A stretch of DNA of 64,000 nucleotides. Origin: Flavobacterium aestivum (GTDB taxonomy: Bacteria > Bacteroidota > Bacteroidia > Flavobacteriales > Flavobacteriaceae). The notes beneath the pieces were generated by a model. It saw only the letters and a program-made list of their open reading frames with translations. It had not been told where the DNA came from and made no database searches. Location of the stretch: contig NZ_CP113977.2 in the NCBI RefSeq assembly GCF_026870175.2, positions 2,418,001 through 2,482,000 on the forward strand, read 5' to 3'. A program made the position numbers and the translations under genes. How positions within the stretch are numbered: position 1 is the first letter of the stretch; each line of letters opens with the position of its first letter. Positions 26,048 through 35,855 of the stretch are shown piece after piece.

Positions 26048-27757
26048 TTATGGATTTAGAATAGGTGTTTTTAAGGTAATTGTAGTTCCGGTATTAAGAA
26101 TAGAATTGATAACGAATTCACCTTTCATATTATTCATTCGGGCTCTAATTTGGTTAATACCAAAGCCATCTTTTAGTTCAAATTCATTGTCTATAAAACC
26201 ATTTCCGTTATCAGTAACCACAATAAGAAGGTTGTCATTCATTTCTTCTAAAGCGATTTTTGCATTAGTGGCTTGGCTATGTTTAATAATATTGTTTAGT
26301 AATTCAGTAATTATAAAATAAAGTTTCATCTCAAATTCTTCGTTGTAGCGTCTTTTTATTGGGACTAAACTGTTGAATTCTATTTTGATATTTGAATTAG
26401 AATTTTTTTCACATAAATCATCTAGACCATATAGCAATCCAAATCGAACTAGAAGTGAAGGCATAAGTTCGTGGGATAAACTTCTGATTTGATTATGGGC
26501 TTCTTCAAGTATTATTTTAGTTTTTAATATTTCTTCTGGTTGTGCAATATTTGTAGAAGTAAAAACCTTGAGGTGTATGCCCGCAGAGGAAAGTAAAGAG
26601 CTAATATTATCATGCAAAAAAGAGGCTATTTTTTTTCGCTCTAATTCTTGTCCATCTATAGAAGCATTAATGATGTTTTCCTGTATTTTGCTTTGTAAAT
26701 CATTGAGTTTGTTTTTTTCTTTTAAGCGAAGATTCTGAACGAAATAATAGAAAAAAACTACGGCAGATATGAAAAGTAAAAAAATGAAAATTACAATTTT
26801 TTTGTTTCTGGATTGTTCTTCAATCAGTTTGTTTTGTTTGATTTTATACTTGGTTTCAATTTTGTCAATTTCTCTTTTGTATTGATCTAATTCAATATTC
26901 ATCCCAATTATATTGGCTTTTTTGAGCTTTTCTTCGATGTTGAGTTCATCGGTAATTTTGTTGTATAGATGAAGATTTTGATAAGCCTCTTTATAGCGAC
27001 CATTTTTATTTAAGAAATTTGAGTACTCTAAGTAAGAGTATGATAAATCAGATTTTTCGTTTCCGGAGTTACCATATTTAATAGCTAGATTGAAATATTT
27101 TGAGGCTTTTTCATTATCGTTTTTGTAGTTATAATACATTCCGTTCAACATGTATACAGCAACAATTGTTGTTTCATTTCCGTGAATGGGTTGGTATTGG
27201 TTGATGTATTTTAGATAAGGAAAACCTTCTTGGAATTTATTAATATCGAAATAGGCCCAAGTAATATTTAGATTAGTAAGTAATATTTGTTCAGTGTCAT
27301 TGATTTTTTTACTGATGCTTAATGACTTTTTGTAATAATAAATGCCTTTGTCATATTGTTTTTTGTCAAAACAATATATGTTTCCCAAGTTGTTGTAAAA
27401 CTGGTTTTTTAATATGTTGTTATTGGTTTTCTTGGCATAAGAAAGCCCTAGATTATAGTAGAATAAAGCCTTGGTCGGTTCGGTTAACTCATCGAAGTTT
27501 GCGGCAATTACTAAATAAGAATGGGCAATTAAATCGTAATTTTTATTATTGATGGCATTCTCTAAGGCAACTCTTGATTTTAGTAATGATTTTTCATACT
27601 CACTATTGTTTCTTTCAGTACTGGCGGCATTTATTAATAGAGTGATTTCTTTATCTGTAAGTGTTTTTTTTTGAGCAAAAGAAATTTTACTAAAAAAGAG
27701 CACTAGTGCAAATGTTAATAGAAAAAGAAATCGATTTTGAAACATAAATGAACTCAA
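26048..27757 (-). CDS. Sensor histidine kinase with periplasmic TPR region
   Basis: The 569-residue protein has a signal peptide (1-29) and then about 260 residues of TPR-like helical repeats (for example NQFYNNLGNIY, KASKYFNLAIKYG). A coiled coil and one membrane helix (about 317-340) follow. The kinase core has the HisKA_3 His382 in FLHDN, the N-box ELLNNIIKHSQA, and the ATP-lid residues DNGNGF and GFGINQI. This is the NarX/LiaS-like class. The sensing part is periplasmic by prediction. It follows its response regulator by 44 bases. Confidence 0.88.
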   Translation of the reverse strand: MSSFMFQNRFLFLLTFALVLFFSKISFAQKKTLTDKEITLLINAASTERNNSEYEKSLLKSRVALENAINNKNYDLIAHSYLVIAANFDELTEPTKALFYYNLGLSYAKKTNNNILKNQFYNNLGNIYCFDKKQYDKGIYYYKKSLSISKKINDTEQILLTNLNITWAYFDINKFQEGFPYLKYINQYQPIHGNETTIVAVYMLNGMYYNYKNDNEKASKYFNLAIKYGNSGNEKSDLSYSYLEYSNFLNKNGRYKEAYQNLHLYNKITDELNIEEKLKKANIIGMNIELDQYKREIDKIETKYKIKQNKLIEEQSRNKKIVIFIFLLFISAVVFFYYFVQNLRLKEKNKLNDLQSKIQENIINASIDGQELERKKIASFLHDNISSLLSSAGIHLKVFTSTNIAQPEEILKTKIILEEAHNQIRSLSHELMPSLLVRFGLLYGLDDLCEKNSNSNIKIEFNSLVPIKRRYNEEFEMKLYFIITELLNNIIKHSQATNAKIALEEMNDNLLIVVTDNGNGFIDNEFELKDGFGINQIRARMNNMKGEFVINSILNTGTTITLKTPILNP

Positions 27758-27801
27758 TCAGTATAAGAAGGATTGTTGAATTAGAATAAGTTTATTAAAT
27801 C

Positions 27802-28464
27802 TTAAGAAATAATTAAATGGTTGTTCATGGCATATTTGACTATGCTTATGGTGTTTTTTGCTTTTAATTTTTTTAAGATATTTTTCCTGTGTGTTTCAAC
27901 AGTGTTTGTACTAATAAACAGTTGTTCACTTATTTCTTTTCCACTATATTCTAATGCAATCAAGATGATGATTTCTATTTCACGCTCTGTCAGCAAAGGG
28001 TTTACTTTGGGCTTGTAGATATTTAGCTTAGGGTTATTTTTAATAGCTTTGTTGAATATTTTTTCACGTATAGATTCGCAAAAATATTCTTCACCATTTG
28101 CTACAGCCTGTACCGCCTCAATAATATTTTCGCCGGCACATTGCTTCGTTAAATAACCACTAACACCTAAATCCATAATTTCTTTTATTAGTTTTAGATC
28201 ATCATAGCTGGAAAGAATGATAACTTTGCAAGGGAATCCTTTTTTTGCAAATTCCTTAACCACTTCAATGCCGTCTTTTTCGGGCATACTAATATCCAAT
28301 ACCAAAATATCGGCATTGTTATTTATGACATCGTCATAAATAGTAGTTCCGTTTAATGAAAAACCTACGACTTCAAAATTAGGTATGGTGTTTAGTAATG
28401 TTTGAATTCCGTGGATAATTATTTTATGATCGTCTGCTAGATGAATTCTTGTATTTGCTGTCAT
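27802..28464 (-). CDS. NarL/LuxR-type response regulator
   Basis: The 220-residue protein has a receiver domain (1-120) with the acidic pair D11-D12, phosphoacceptor D57 in LVLDISMP and the conserved Lys after SYDDLK region, then a LuxR-type helix-turn-helix (about 150-215) with LTEREIEIIILIALEYSGKE. It is upstream of the TPR sensor kinase in one operon and is its expected partner. Target genes cannot be read from the sequence. Confidence 0.9.
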   Translation of the reverse strand: MTANTRIHLADDHKIIIHGIQTLLNTIPNFEVVGFSLNGTTIYDDVINNNADILVLDISMPEKDGIEVVKEFAKKGFPCKVIILSSYDDLKLIKEIMDLGVSGYLTKQCAGENIIEAVQAVANGEEYFCESIREKIFNKAIKNNPKLNIYKPKVNPLLTEREIEIIILIALEYSGKEISEQLFISTNTVETHRKNILKKLKAKNTISIVKYAMNNHLIIS

Positions 28465-28566
28465 GTTTTCTTGAACTGGTTATCAAATTTATGAAAAAAA
28501 AATGATTTTTGAAGATTGTATTTCTGTGTTTTTTTAGAAAATAATAGTTCTTTTCTGTAATAAAAA

Positions 28567-28590
28567 AACCCGAATTATTACATTCGGGTT
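28567..28590. terminator. Terminator after DUF4293 gene
   Basis: A 9-base stem (28567-28575 with 28582-28590) and 6-base loop with a run of A (T on the minus strand) lies 34 bases beyond the DUF4293 stop. Confidence 0.8.
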
Positions 28591-28623
28591 CTCTTCGCAC
28601 ATTAATAAATTAATTTTATAGGT

Positions 28624-29037
28624 TTACCTCAATCGATCCACAGATTTTACAAGATCTTCATCCTTCTTGATGGCTTTGTTTGCCAAGACTAATAGTACAA
28701 TGGCCAAGATAGGTAGAAACATCCCAATACCTTTCTCTGAAACAGCAGGTGTTCCTCCAGATAGATTTAGTGAATGATATACAAACAATCCTAATAAAAT
28801 CAAATTTAATACGATATTCAATCTGTTAACAACAAATTGAGTTTGTCTTTTTTTAAATGTTATAATGCTATAAACAGTTATTGCAGTACTTAATCCTAAC
28901 AGAATAACAAAGATTTGATTTTGCATAAAAAAATAATCTTTTCCGTTATCCATTTTCCATAAAGGAAAAATATATGGCAAAATCCCTACTACAATAAAAG
29001 TAAGGAATAAATATATAGTCTGAATTCTTTGTATCAT
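28624..29037 (-). CDS. DUF4293 membrane protein
   Basis: The 137-residue protein has four hydrophobic segments (about 7-27, 42-61, 76-94, 101-121) and begins MIQRIQTIYLF, typical of DUF4293, a Bacteroidota-specific family. It is divergent from rho with a 180-base gap, the arrangement I recall as common in Flavobacteria. Function unknown. Confidence 0.8.
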   Translation of the reverse strand: MIQRIQTIYLFLTFIVVGILPYIFPLWKMDNGKDYFFMQNQIFVILLGLSTAITVYSIITFKKRQTQFVVNRLNIVLNLILLGLFVYHSLNLSGGTPAVSEKGIGMFLPILAIVLLVLANKAIKKDEDLVKSVDRLR

Positions 29038-29217
29038 GTTCTTAAAAATGTTCTACAAAAATATATTTTCTTTTTATTAAATACTATTGTATGATAAATT
29101 TTATTTGTATTATTGCATAACATTACCGTAAGCACTTCATACTGCGGTCTATTTAACTAAGATACTACCAAAAAATCTTTACATTATTTCCAAATTAATT
29201 AAACAAATAGAACATTC

Positions 29218-31080
29218 ATGTTTGATATTTCTGCATTAAAAGAATTGAAGCTTTCTGAGCTTCAAGAAATAGCTAAAACAGCTAAAACCATAAAATATAA
29301 CGGTGTAAAAAAAGAAGCTTTAATTAGTCAAATTTTGGAACATCAAGCTGCAGCTGTTGCATCAACTGTAGAAAAAAAACCGGAAGAGAGTGTTACAGAA
29401 GATAAGCCTAAAAGAGCTCGGATCGCTCCCGCGAAAAAAGCTGCTCCTCAAAAAAATGCTACTTCTTCCAAAAAAGCTGCACCCTCTTTGTTTGTAAATG
29501 AAGAAGATAATGTAAATGAAGAAAGTAAAGAAGAAACCCAAGAAGTAGTTGTTGTTCCAGAAAAAAAGGAAAAAACTATTTTGCCAGTCAAAGATGATGT
29601 TAAAGATGATGAAAAGAAGGATGAATTGCCTCAAAAAAAGGAAGGTAAAGTAGTAAAGTTTAGTAAATCTGCTTACGAGAAAAAGCTGGCTTTGCAAAAA
29701 GAAAGAGAAGCTTTAAAAGAAGCTGCAGCTGTTGAAGCAACTCCTTCAGATACTAATTCTGAAGTAGCAGTAGAACCAACCGTACAGACTGAAAAACCTG
29801 CTATTGAAAAAAAAATAAACCCCAATCAATTAAATAAGAAGGTTCAGAATCAAAACGGGAATAACAATCCAAACCAAAATCAGAACCCGAATCAAAATCA
29901 AAATCCAAACCAAAATCCTAATTTTAAAAACAAAAAAAGTAATTTCAAAGATTCTGATTTTGAATTTGATGGAATTATAGAAAGCGAAGGTGTTCTTGAA
30001 ATGATGCCTGATGGATATGGTTTCTTACGTTCTTCGGATTATAATTACTTAGCTTCTCCAGATGATATTTATTTGTCTACTTCACAAGTGAGATTATTTG
30101 GTTTAAAAACGGGTGATACGGTAAAAGGAGTGGTTCGACCTCCAAAAGAAGGAGAAAAGTTTTTTCCTTTAGTACGCGTTTTAAAAATAAATGGACACGA
30201 TCCACAAGTTGTCCGAGATAGAGTTTCATTCGAACATTTAACTCCAGTTTTTCCAACTGAAAAATTTAGATTGGCGGAAAAACAAAGTACAATTTCTACC
30301 CGAATTATTGATTTGTTTTCTCCTATAGGTAAAGGGCAACGTGGAATGATCGTAGCACAGCCTAAAACGGGTAAAACCATGCTTTTGAAAGAAATTGCTA
30401 ATGCAATTGCTGCTAATCATCCTGAAATTTATTTGATTGTTTTATTGATAGATGAACGTCCTGAAGAGGTTACGGATATGCAACGTAGTGTGCGTGGAGA
30501 AGTTATTGCTTCTACATTCGATAGAGAGCCTCAAGAACACGTAAAAATTGCTAATATAGTTTTAGAAAAATCGAAACGTTTGGTAGAATGTGGTCACGAT
30601 GTTGTAATTCTTCTAGATTCTATAACTCGTTTGGCAAGAGCTTATAATACTGTTCAACCAGCTTCTGGTAAAGTATTGAGCGGAGGGGTAGATGCTAATG
30701 CATTACAAAAACCTAAACGTTTCTTTGGAGCAGCTCGTAATGTTGAGAATGGTGGTTCATTAAGTATTATTGCAACAGCATTGACGGAAACAGGTTCTAA
30801 AATGGACGAGGTTATCTTTGAAGAATTTAAAGGGACTGGTAATATGGAATTGCAATTGGATAGAAAAATTGCTAATAAACGTATCTTCCCGGCTATTGAT
30901 TTAACATCGTCAAGTACCAGACGTGATGATTTGTTGTTAGATCAAAAAACATTACAAAGAATGTGGATTATGCGTAAATATCTTTCGGATATGAATCCAA
31001 TAGAAGCTATGGATTTTATTAATGACCGCTTTAAGAAAACTAAAAATAATGATGAGTTTTTAATCTCTATGAATGATTAA
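29218..31080 (+). CDS. rho: Transcription termination factor Rho with long disordered insert
   Basis: Rho is the hexameric RNA-dependent ATPase that ends transcription. The 620-residue protein has an N-terminal SAP-like Rho_N domain (1-45). A low-complexity insert follows (about 46-245), Lys/Glu-rich then Asn/Gln-rich (202-243, [15 protein letters not shown]). Next is the RNA-binding cold-shock domain (about 248-330, [10 protein letters not shown]), the Walker A at 382-387 (PKTGKT), and the C-terminal Q/R loops ([14 protein letters not shown]). E. coli Rho is 419 residues, so the insert accounts for the extra length. It is monocistronic with a strong terminator. Confidence 0.95.
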   Translation: MFDISALKELKLSELQEIAKTAKTIKYNGVKKEALISQILEHQAAAVASTVEKKPEESVTEDKPKRARIAPAKKAAPQKNATSSKKAAPSLFVNEEDNVNEESKEETQEVVVVPEKKEKTILPVKDDVKDDEKKDELPQKKEGKVVKFSKSAYEKKLALQKEREALKEAAAVEATPSDTNSEVAVEPTVQTEKPAIEKKINPNQLNKKVQNQNGNNNPNQNQNPNQNQNPNQNPNFKNKKSNFKDSDFEFDGIIESEGVLEMMPDGYGFLRSSDYNYLASPDDIYLSTSQVRLFGLKTGDTVKGVVRPPKEGEKFFPLVRVLKINGHDPQVVRDRVSFEHLTPVFPTEKFRLAEKQSTISTRIIDLFSPIGKGQRGMIVAQPKTGKTMLLKEIANAIAANHPEIYLIVLLIDERPEEVTDMQRSVRGEVIASTFDREPQEHVKIANIVLEKSKRLVECGHDVVILLDSITRLARAYNTVQPASGKVLSGGVDANALQKPKRFFGAARNVENGGSLSIIATALTETGSKMDEVIFEEFKGTGNMELQLDRKIANKRIFPAIDLTSSSTRRDDLLLDQKTLQRMWIMRKYLSDMNPIEAMDFINDRFKKTKNNDEFLISMND

Positions 31081-31124
31081 TGAAGAGTTTCTAAGCTTCT
31101 AAGTTCAAAGATTCTAAGTCATAT

Positions 31125-31159
31125 AAAAAAAGTCCTCGAGATAATCGAGGACTTTTTTT
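31125..31159. terminator. Bidirectional terminator between rho and the RsmB-like gene
   Basis: A perfect 15-base stem (31125-31139 with 31145-31159) with a 5-base loop, flanked by seven A and seven T, serves both convergent genes. Confidence 0.92.
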
Positions 31160-31180
31160 GTATAGACTTTATAATGTGAA

Positions 31181-32398
31181 TTAGCTTTCCTTTCTTTCTA
31201 ATAAAGCCATATAAAAGCCGTCAAAGCCAGACTCAGATGCTAATAATTTATGATCTTTTATGAAATTGAATTGTTTGCCAATATCAGTTTTTAAGAAACG
31301 AGCAATTTGTTCTTGATTTTCAGATGGTAAAATAGAGCAGGTCGCATAAACTAATTTACCGCCTGGCTTCACAATTTTTGAGTAACTTTCTAAAACTTCT
31401 GACTGTACTTTACGAATGTTATCAATGAATTCAGGTTTTAGTTTCCATTTAGAGTCTGGATTTCTTTTAAGTACCCCTAAACCACTACATGGAGCATCAA
31501 TCAAAACTCTATCAGCTCTTTCGTGAAGCTTTTTGATGACTTTTGTAGAGTCAATAATACGGTATTCGATATTGAAAGCGCCGTCTCTTTTAGCTCTAAG
31601 CTTTAGTTGTTTTAATTTGCTTTCGTATAAATCCATTGCGATTAATTGTCCTTTGTTTTCCATCAAAGAAGCGATGTGCAATGTTTTTCCTCCGGCACCA
31701 GCACAAGTATCTACTACACGCATTCCTGGTTTTACATCTAGGAAGTGAGCAACTAATTGCGAATTGGCATCCTGAACTTCAAAAAGCCCTTGTTTAAAGG
31801 CATCTGTCAAGAATACATTGGCTCTTTCTTTTAAAACTAAAGCGTCAGGTTGATTTTTTAAGAACTCTGTTTCGATGTTTAAATCCATCAAAATAGCTCT
31901 TAAGTTTTCTTTTGTAGTTTTGAGGGTGTTGACTCTTAAAATTACTTTTGCAGGCTGATTTTGAGCTGCAATTTCTGTAGCCCAAACTTTTTCACCTAGT
32001 TCTTTTACTCCCAATTCATCCATCCAGTCCGGAATAGATTCTTTTAAAGCTCTTACTTTTGAAAGCTCATCAAAACGACCTTTGATTTTTCGTTCCGGAG
32101 TTCCTTCTAATTGTCTCCAATCTGGAATTGGATATCCTCTTAAAACTGCCCATACAGCAAACATTCTCCAAAGATTATCTCTGTCGTATGGTTCTTTTAC
32201 TTCGGCAATTTCGGCATATAATCTTTTCCAACGTACGATTTCGTAGATGGTTTCAGCAACAAATTTTCTATCTGAACTTCCCCAACGTTTGTCTTTTTTT
32301 AGGGATCTCGCGACTACTTTATCCGCATATTCTCCTTCGTTAAAAATAGCGTTGAGAGCATCGATGGTAGTGTAAACTAAATTTCTGTGTAATCTCAT
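31181..32398 (-). CDS. RsmB-like rRNA cytosine-C5 methyltransferase
   Basis: The 405-residue protein has an N-terminal NusB-like helical region (about 1-130, EGEYADKVV and SSDRKFVAETIYEIVRW), then an RsmB/NOP methylase domain. SAM-binding motif is DTCAGAGGKTLH; the two cysteines are C304 in DAPCSG and C354 in YATCS. Their spacing of 50 equals that of E. coli RsmB (325 and 375, from memory). The expected reaction is C5 methylation of a cytidine in 16S rRNA; exact site is inferred. Confidence 0.87.
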   Translation of the reverse strand: MRLHRNLVYTTIDALNAIFNEGEYADKVVARSLKKDKRWGSSDRKFVAETIYEIVRWKRLYAEIAEVKEPYDRDNLWRMFAVWAVLRGYPIPDWRQLEGTPERKIKGRFDELSKVRALKESIPDWMDELGVKELGEKVWATEIAAQNQPAKVILRVNTLKTTKENLRAILMDLNIETEFLKNQPDALVLKERANVFLTDAFKQGLFEVQDANSQLVAHFLDVKPGMRVVDTCAGAGGKTLHIASLMENKGQLIAMDLYESKLKQLKLRAKRDGAFNIEYRIIDSTKVIKKLHERADRVLIDAPCSGLGVLKRNPDSKWKLKPEFIDNIRKVQSEVLESYSKIVKPGGKLVYATCSILPSENQEQIARFLKTDIGKQFNFIKDHKLLASESGFDGFYMALLERKES

Positions 32399-32463
32399 TT
32401 TGAATAATTGAAGTGCAAAGGTACTATTTATTGATTAAAACTAAGATTTATATTTTAATCAAA

Positions 32464-32493
32464 AAAAAACACTGTTTTGTGACAGTGTTTTTT
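32464..32493. terminator. Terminator of kup
   Basis: A 12-base stem (32464-32475 with 32482-32493) and 6-base loop, A and T tracts on the sides, lies 9 bases past the kup stop on the minus strand. Confidence 0.85.
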
Positions 32494-32501
32494 AGGTATT
32501 T

Positions 32502-34472
32502 TTAGTTTTTAACGTATACTCTTGTTAGTCCAATGTTTTCTGGTGGATGAAGTACCATTGGGAATTTCTCTATTTTTACAGAGCTACTGTCTAATCCAAA
32601 AGCACTTTCTTCGGAAAGACTTAGTTTTTTAATAAAGAAATATGAATTCATAATCAATTTTTCATGCCAAAGCATGTCGCTATCATTGGATAAGAATTTT
32701 TCAGATAATACGAATTTAAAATCTCCAATAATGTTGTTTTTGTTCAAAGACTCGTATCTACTGGTAATATCTACTTCGCCATTTTTCACCATGTCTTTGA
32801 TAACTTCTTTAAACATCAAGTTGATTTTTGTAGGCTCTCTAAAACCTAAATTGAAATCAACGCGGTATAAATCGTCTTTTAGAATTTCTTTTACTTTGTA
32901 TTCTGTTTTATATGGTTCAGATAAAATATTTACGTGTACAAACCAGTAAATATCAGCTCTTTTTGGTCTTTTTTGTAATATTGAATACATTACTTTTTCT
33001 TCTATTTCATCACCACGATTGGCATTAGTCATATATACTAAATGCGTTGCGTATTTAGGAATAGATAAGTCAGCACTTAATTCTTCCAGTACTTTTTTGT
33101 AATCGTCTATTTTTACAACTTTAGTGTAGCTTTTACTAATTTGTTTTGCTCTATACCAAATGGTCATAACAGCAATCAAAATCATGGCAATAAAAAGTGT
33201 TACATAACCACCTTCTGCAAATTTTGTAATGTTGGCAGCCAAGAAGCTGAGTTCTATCGCTAAATAACTAGTGATTAATGGAACGAAAAAGTACCATTTT
33301 ACTCTTTTCATTATCAAATAATAATTTAGTAAAACGGTTGTCATTATCATACATAGAATGATGGCCAATCCGTAGGCATGTTCCATATTGCTTGATTCTT
33401 CAAAGTGCAAAACGATACCGACACAGCCAAAAAACAGCAACCAGTTTATAGATGGGATATATAGTTGCCCTTGTAATTCAGTAGGATATTTGATTTTAAC
33501 TTTTGGCCAAAAGCTTAGTTTCATGGCTTCGTTTATCAAAGTAAAGGATCCAGAAATAAGTGCTTGCGAAGCAATCACGGTTGCAAGGGTTGCAATAACA
33601 ATTCCAAAAGGTTTAAACCATTCTGGCATCATTAAATAAAAAGGGTTTGCAAATTTCCCGCCTAAGCTTTGTAATGTTACACCTTCATGATGTATTAAGT
33701 ATGCAGCTTGTCCGAAATAATTAAGAACCAATGCAGCTTTTACAAAAATCCAACTGATTCTGATGTTTTTTCTTCCGCAATGCCCCATGTCTGAATATAA
33801 GGCTTCGGCTCCAGTGGTACAAAGGAAAACAAAACCTAATACAAAAAAGCCTTCCGGATGAATAGATAATAAGTTATAAGCATAATAAGGATTTATTGCT
33901 TTGAAAACCTCTGGGTGCATAGATATTTGATAAACACCTAATGTTGCCAACATTCCAAACCAAATAAGCATCATTGGAGCAAAAAACTTACCAACCAATT
34001 TAGTTCCAAATTGCTGAATTGTAAATAATACTAAAAGAATTCCAATTACAATCGGGACTGTGTTTATGTGAGGGAAGTAACTTCTCATTCCTTCAACGGC
34101 TGAAGATACAGAGATAGGAGGTGTAATGATTCCGTCTGCAAGTAAGGCACTACCTCCAATAATGGCTGGGACAATCAACCATTTAATTTTAGTTTTCTTG
34201 ACTAAGGCATACAAGGCAAAAATTCCACCTTCACCATGATTGTCTGCACTTAATGTGATTAATACGTATTTAATCGTAGTTTGTAAAGTAAGTGTCCAAA
34301 AAACACAAGATATACCACCTAAAACAATGTCTGCGTTTATGATATATTCGCCAAGTATGGCTTTCATTACGTATAATGGAGATGTTCCGATATCTCCATA
34401 AATTATTCCTAGAGAAATTAATAAACCGCCTAAAGTTAATTTACTGTGGAGGTCTTTGTGCGTTGCGCTCAT
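32502..34472 (-). CDS. kup: Kup-type potassium uptake protein
   Basis: The 656-residue protein has about 12 membrane helices in its first 440 residues and a soluble C-terminal domain of about 200 residues. The start region LGIIYGDIGTSPLYVMKA is the KUP/HAK/KT signature; SALLADGIITPPISV and TTGAEALYSDMGH are further conserved blocks for K+/H+ symport. Length is standard. It is a single gene between two terminators. Confidence 0.93.
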   Translation of the reverse strand: MSATHKDLHSKLTLGGLLISLGIIYGDIGTSPLYVMKAILGEYIINADIVLGGISCVFWTLTLQTTIKYVLITLSADNHGEGGIFALYALVKKTKIKWLIVPAIIGGSALLADGIITPPISVSSAVEGMRSYFPHINTVPIVIGILLVLFTIQQFGTKLVGKFFAPMMLIWFGMLATLGVYQISMHPEVFKAINPYYAYNLLSIHPEGFFVLGFVFLCTTGAEALYSDMGHCGRKNIRISWIFVKAALVLNYFGQAAYLIHHEGVTLQSLGGKFANPFYLMMPEWFKPFGIVIATLATVIASQALISGSFTLINEAMKLSFWPKVKIKYPTELQGQLYIPSINWLLFFGCVGIVLHFEESSNMEHAYGLAIILCMIMTTVLLNYYLIMKRVKWYFFVPLITSYLAIELSFLAANITKFAEGGYVTLFIAMILIAVMTIWYRAKQISKSYTKVVKIDDYKKVLEELSADLSIPKYATHLVYMTNANRGDEIEEKVMYSILQKRPKRADIYWFVHVNILSEPYKTEYKVKEILKDDLYRVDFNLGFREPTKINLMFKEVIKDMVKNGEVDITSRYESLNKNNIIGDFKFVLSEKFLSNDSDMLWHEKLIMNSYFFIKKLSLSEESAFGLDSSSVKIEKFPMVLHPPENIGLTRVYVKN

Positions 34473-34544
34473 CTATATTCTTTATAAAAACTCGTCAAAT
34501 TTACTATTTTTAAACAAAATAGAATGACTTATTTCTTAAAATAT

Positions 34545-34580
34545 AAAAAAGGCTTGGTGTGTAAATTCCAAGCCTTTTTT
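34545..34580. terminator. Terminator of the Tyr/Asn/Arg-rich protein gene
   Basis: A 13-base stem (34545-34557 with 34568-34580) with six A and six T at its base lies 18 bases past the stop at 34598 on the minus strand. Confidence 0.85.
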
Positions 34581-34597
34581 TTGAATTTAAAATAGTT

Positions 34598-35740
34598 CTA
34601 GATTCTTCTGTTTGAGCTTCTTGAACTATAATCTGTATTTCTTTGTGATTCAGATCTTTGTGAGTTGTTTTCTCTCTGATAGTTTCCTCTGTTTTCAGAA
34701 TAGTCTCTTTGACGCTCTACACTCTGATTGTTATTTTCTCTTTGAGTATTTGTTCTATTTTGAGAATAATCTCTTTGAGAGTAGTCTTTTTGAGGTTCTG
34801 TTCTTTGAGTATATACTCTGTTTTGTGAATAATCTCTTTGAGATTCTACTCTTTGTGTAGCATATTCTCTTGGTGCACTCGTTCTATTTTGACTGTATTC
34901 TCTTTGTGAATTACTGTTGTAATTGCTGTTGTTTCTTGAATAATCAGAATTGTTTCTAGAGTAAGCAATCTCATTTCTAGATCTATTATTGTTATTGTAT
35001 CTTCTTTGATCTAACTCATATCGGTTAGCTACTTGATAGTTTCTTCTAGAAAACGAGTAGTTTGGATATCGTTTTTCATACCAATTACAGCTATAAGAAT
35101 TATAAATTACCGGAGCTCTGTAACATCTTCTATAATTCACATAATTGTATTTGTTGTAATAGTTTACGCAGCCATATATATTGCTTCTATATCTGTATAA
35201 AGGATATGGAGTCCAAGAATAGTAATAGCTTGGGTAATAATTCCATGTCCAAGAAGAATAGTAAGGTTGGTAACTATTGATCCATAATGAAGCATAGATT
35301 TGAGGCGTATATGAGTATTCTGGTTCATAAATGTAATTTTGACCATACATATAAGTGTTTCCAACTATTTGTATAGAAACGTTGTTACTTCTGTCTTTTT
35401 CTACTTCTATTGTAGCAACGTCTTGATAGAGGTCACGACCAATAACAGACTGTATAATGATTATGTGTGTACTTTTTTCTATAGATTCAATTACTCTCAA
35501 GTAGTCAACTTGATTGTCGTCATTTAAATCTAAGTTCGATATTTTAGTTCTAGGGTCGTTTAATCTTCTTTCGAAATCTTTTAAGTTTTGTGATTCGCCA
35601 AAGATTGAAGACACGGCTCTTAAATCTAAATTATCGCTAATTTCAGAGTTCATTGCGTTTACCGTTGTCCTGTCCTGTGCATTTATTTGCAATGCAAAAA
35701 ATGTAGTTATAAGTGCTACTAACTGTAATTTTGCTTTCAT
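34598..35740 (-). CDS. Secreted Tyr/Asn/Arg-rich low-complexity protein
   Basis: The 380-residue protein has a signal peptide (1-21, ending NAQ). A folded N-terminal domain (about 22-135) includes NLDLNDDNQVDYLRVIE, a calcium-loop-like stretch, then IIIIQSVIGRD. Residues 140-245 are rich in Tyr, Trp and Ser (YYSSWTWNYYPSYYYS). Residues 245-380 consist of repeats of the kind QRDYSQNRxxTQRE, with hardly any hydrophobic residue but Tyr. I do not recognise a named family. Extracellular matrix-like or phase-separating behaviour is conceivable but speculative. It has its own terminator and is divergent from the BNR protein. Confidence 0.75.
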   Translation of the reverse strand: MKAKLQLVALITTFFALQINAQDRTTVNAMNSEISDNLDLRAVSSIFGESQNLKDFERRLNDPRTKISNLDLNDDNQVDYLRVIESIEKSTHIIIIQSVIGRDLYQDVATIEVEKDRSNNVSIQIVGNTYMYGQNYIYEPEYSYTPQIYASLWINSYQPYYSSWTWNYYPSYYYSWTPYPLYRYRSNIYGCVNYYNKYNYVNYRRCYRAPVIYNSYSCNWYEKRYPNYSFSRRNYQVANRYELDQRRYNNNNRSRNEIAYSRNNSDYSRNNSNYNSNSQREYSQNRTSAPREYATQRVESQRDYSQNRVYTQRTEPQKDYSQRDYSQNRTNTQRENNNQSVERQRDYSENRGNYQRENNSQRSESQRNTDYSSRSSNRRI

Positions 35741-35855
35741 GGCTATTTGGGTTATTGTTTGTATTGAGATATAAACAACAATTGTGCCATAAATAAATGA
35801 TACTGCTATTTTTTGTTTGATATTATTATATATTTGTTTGAAAAAACGTAATACA

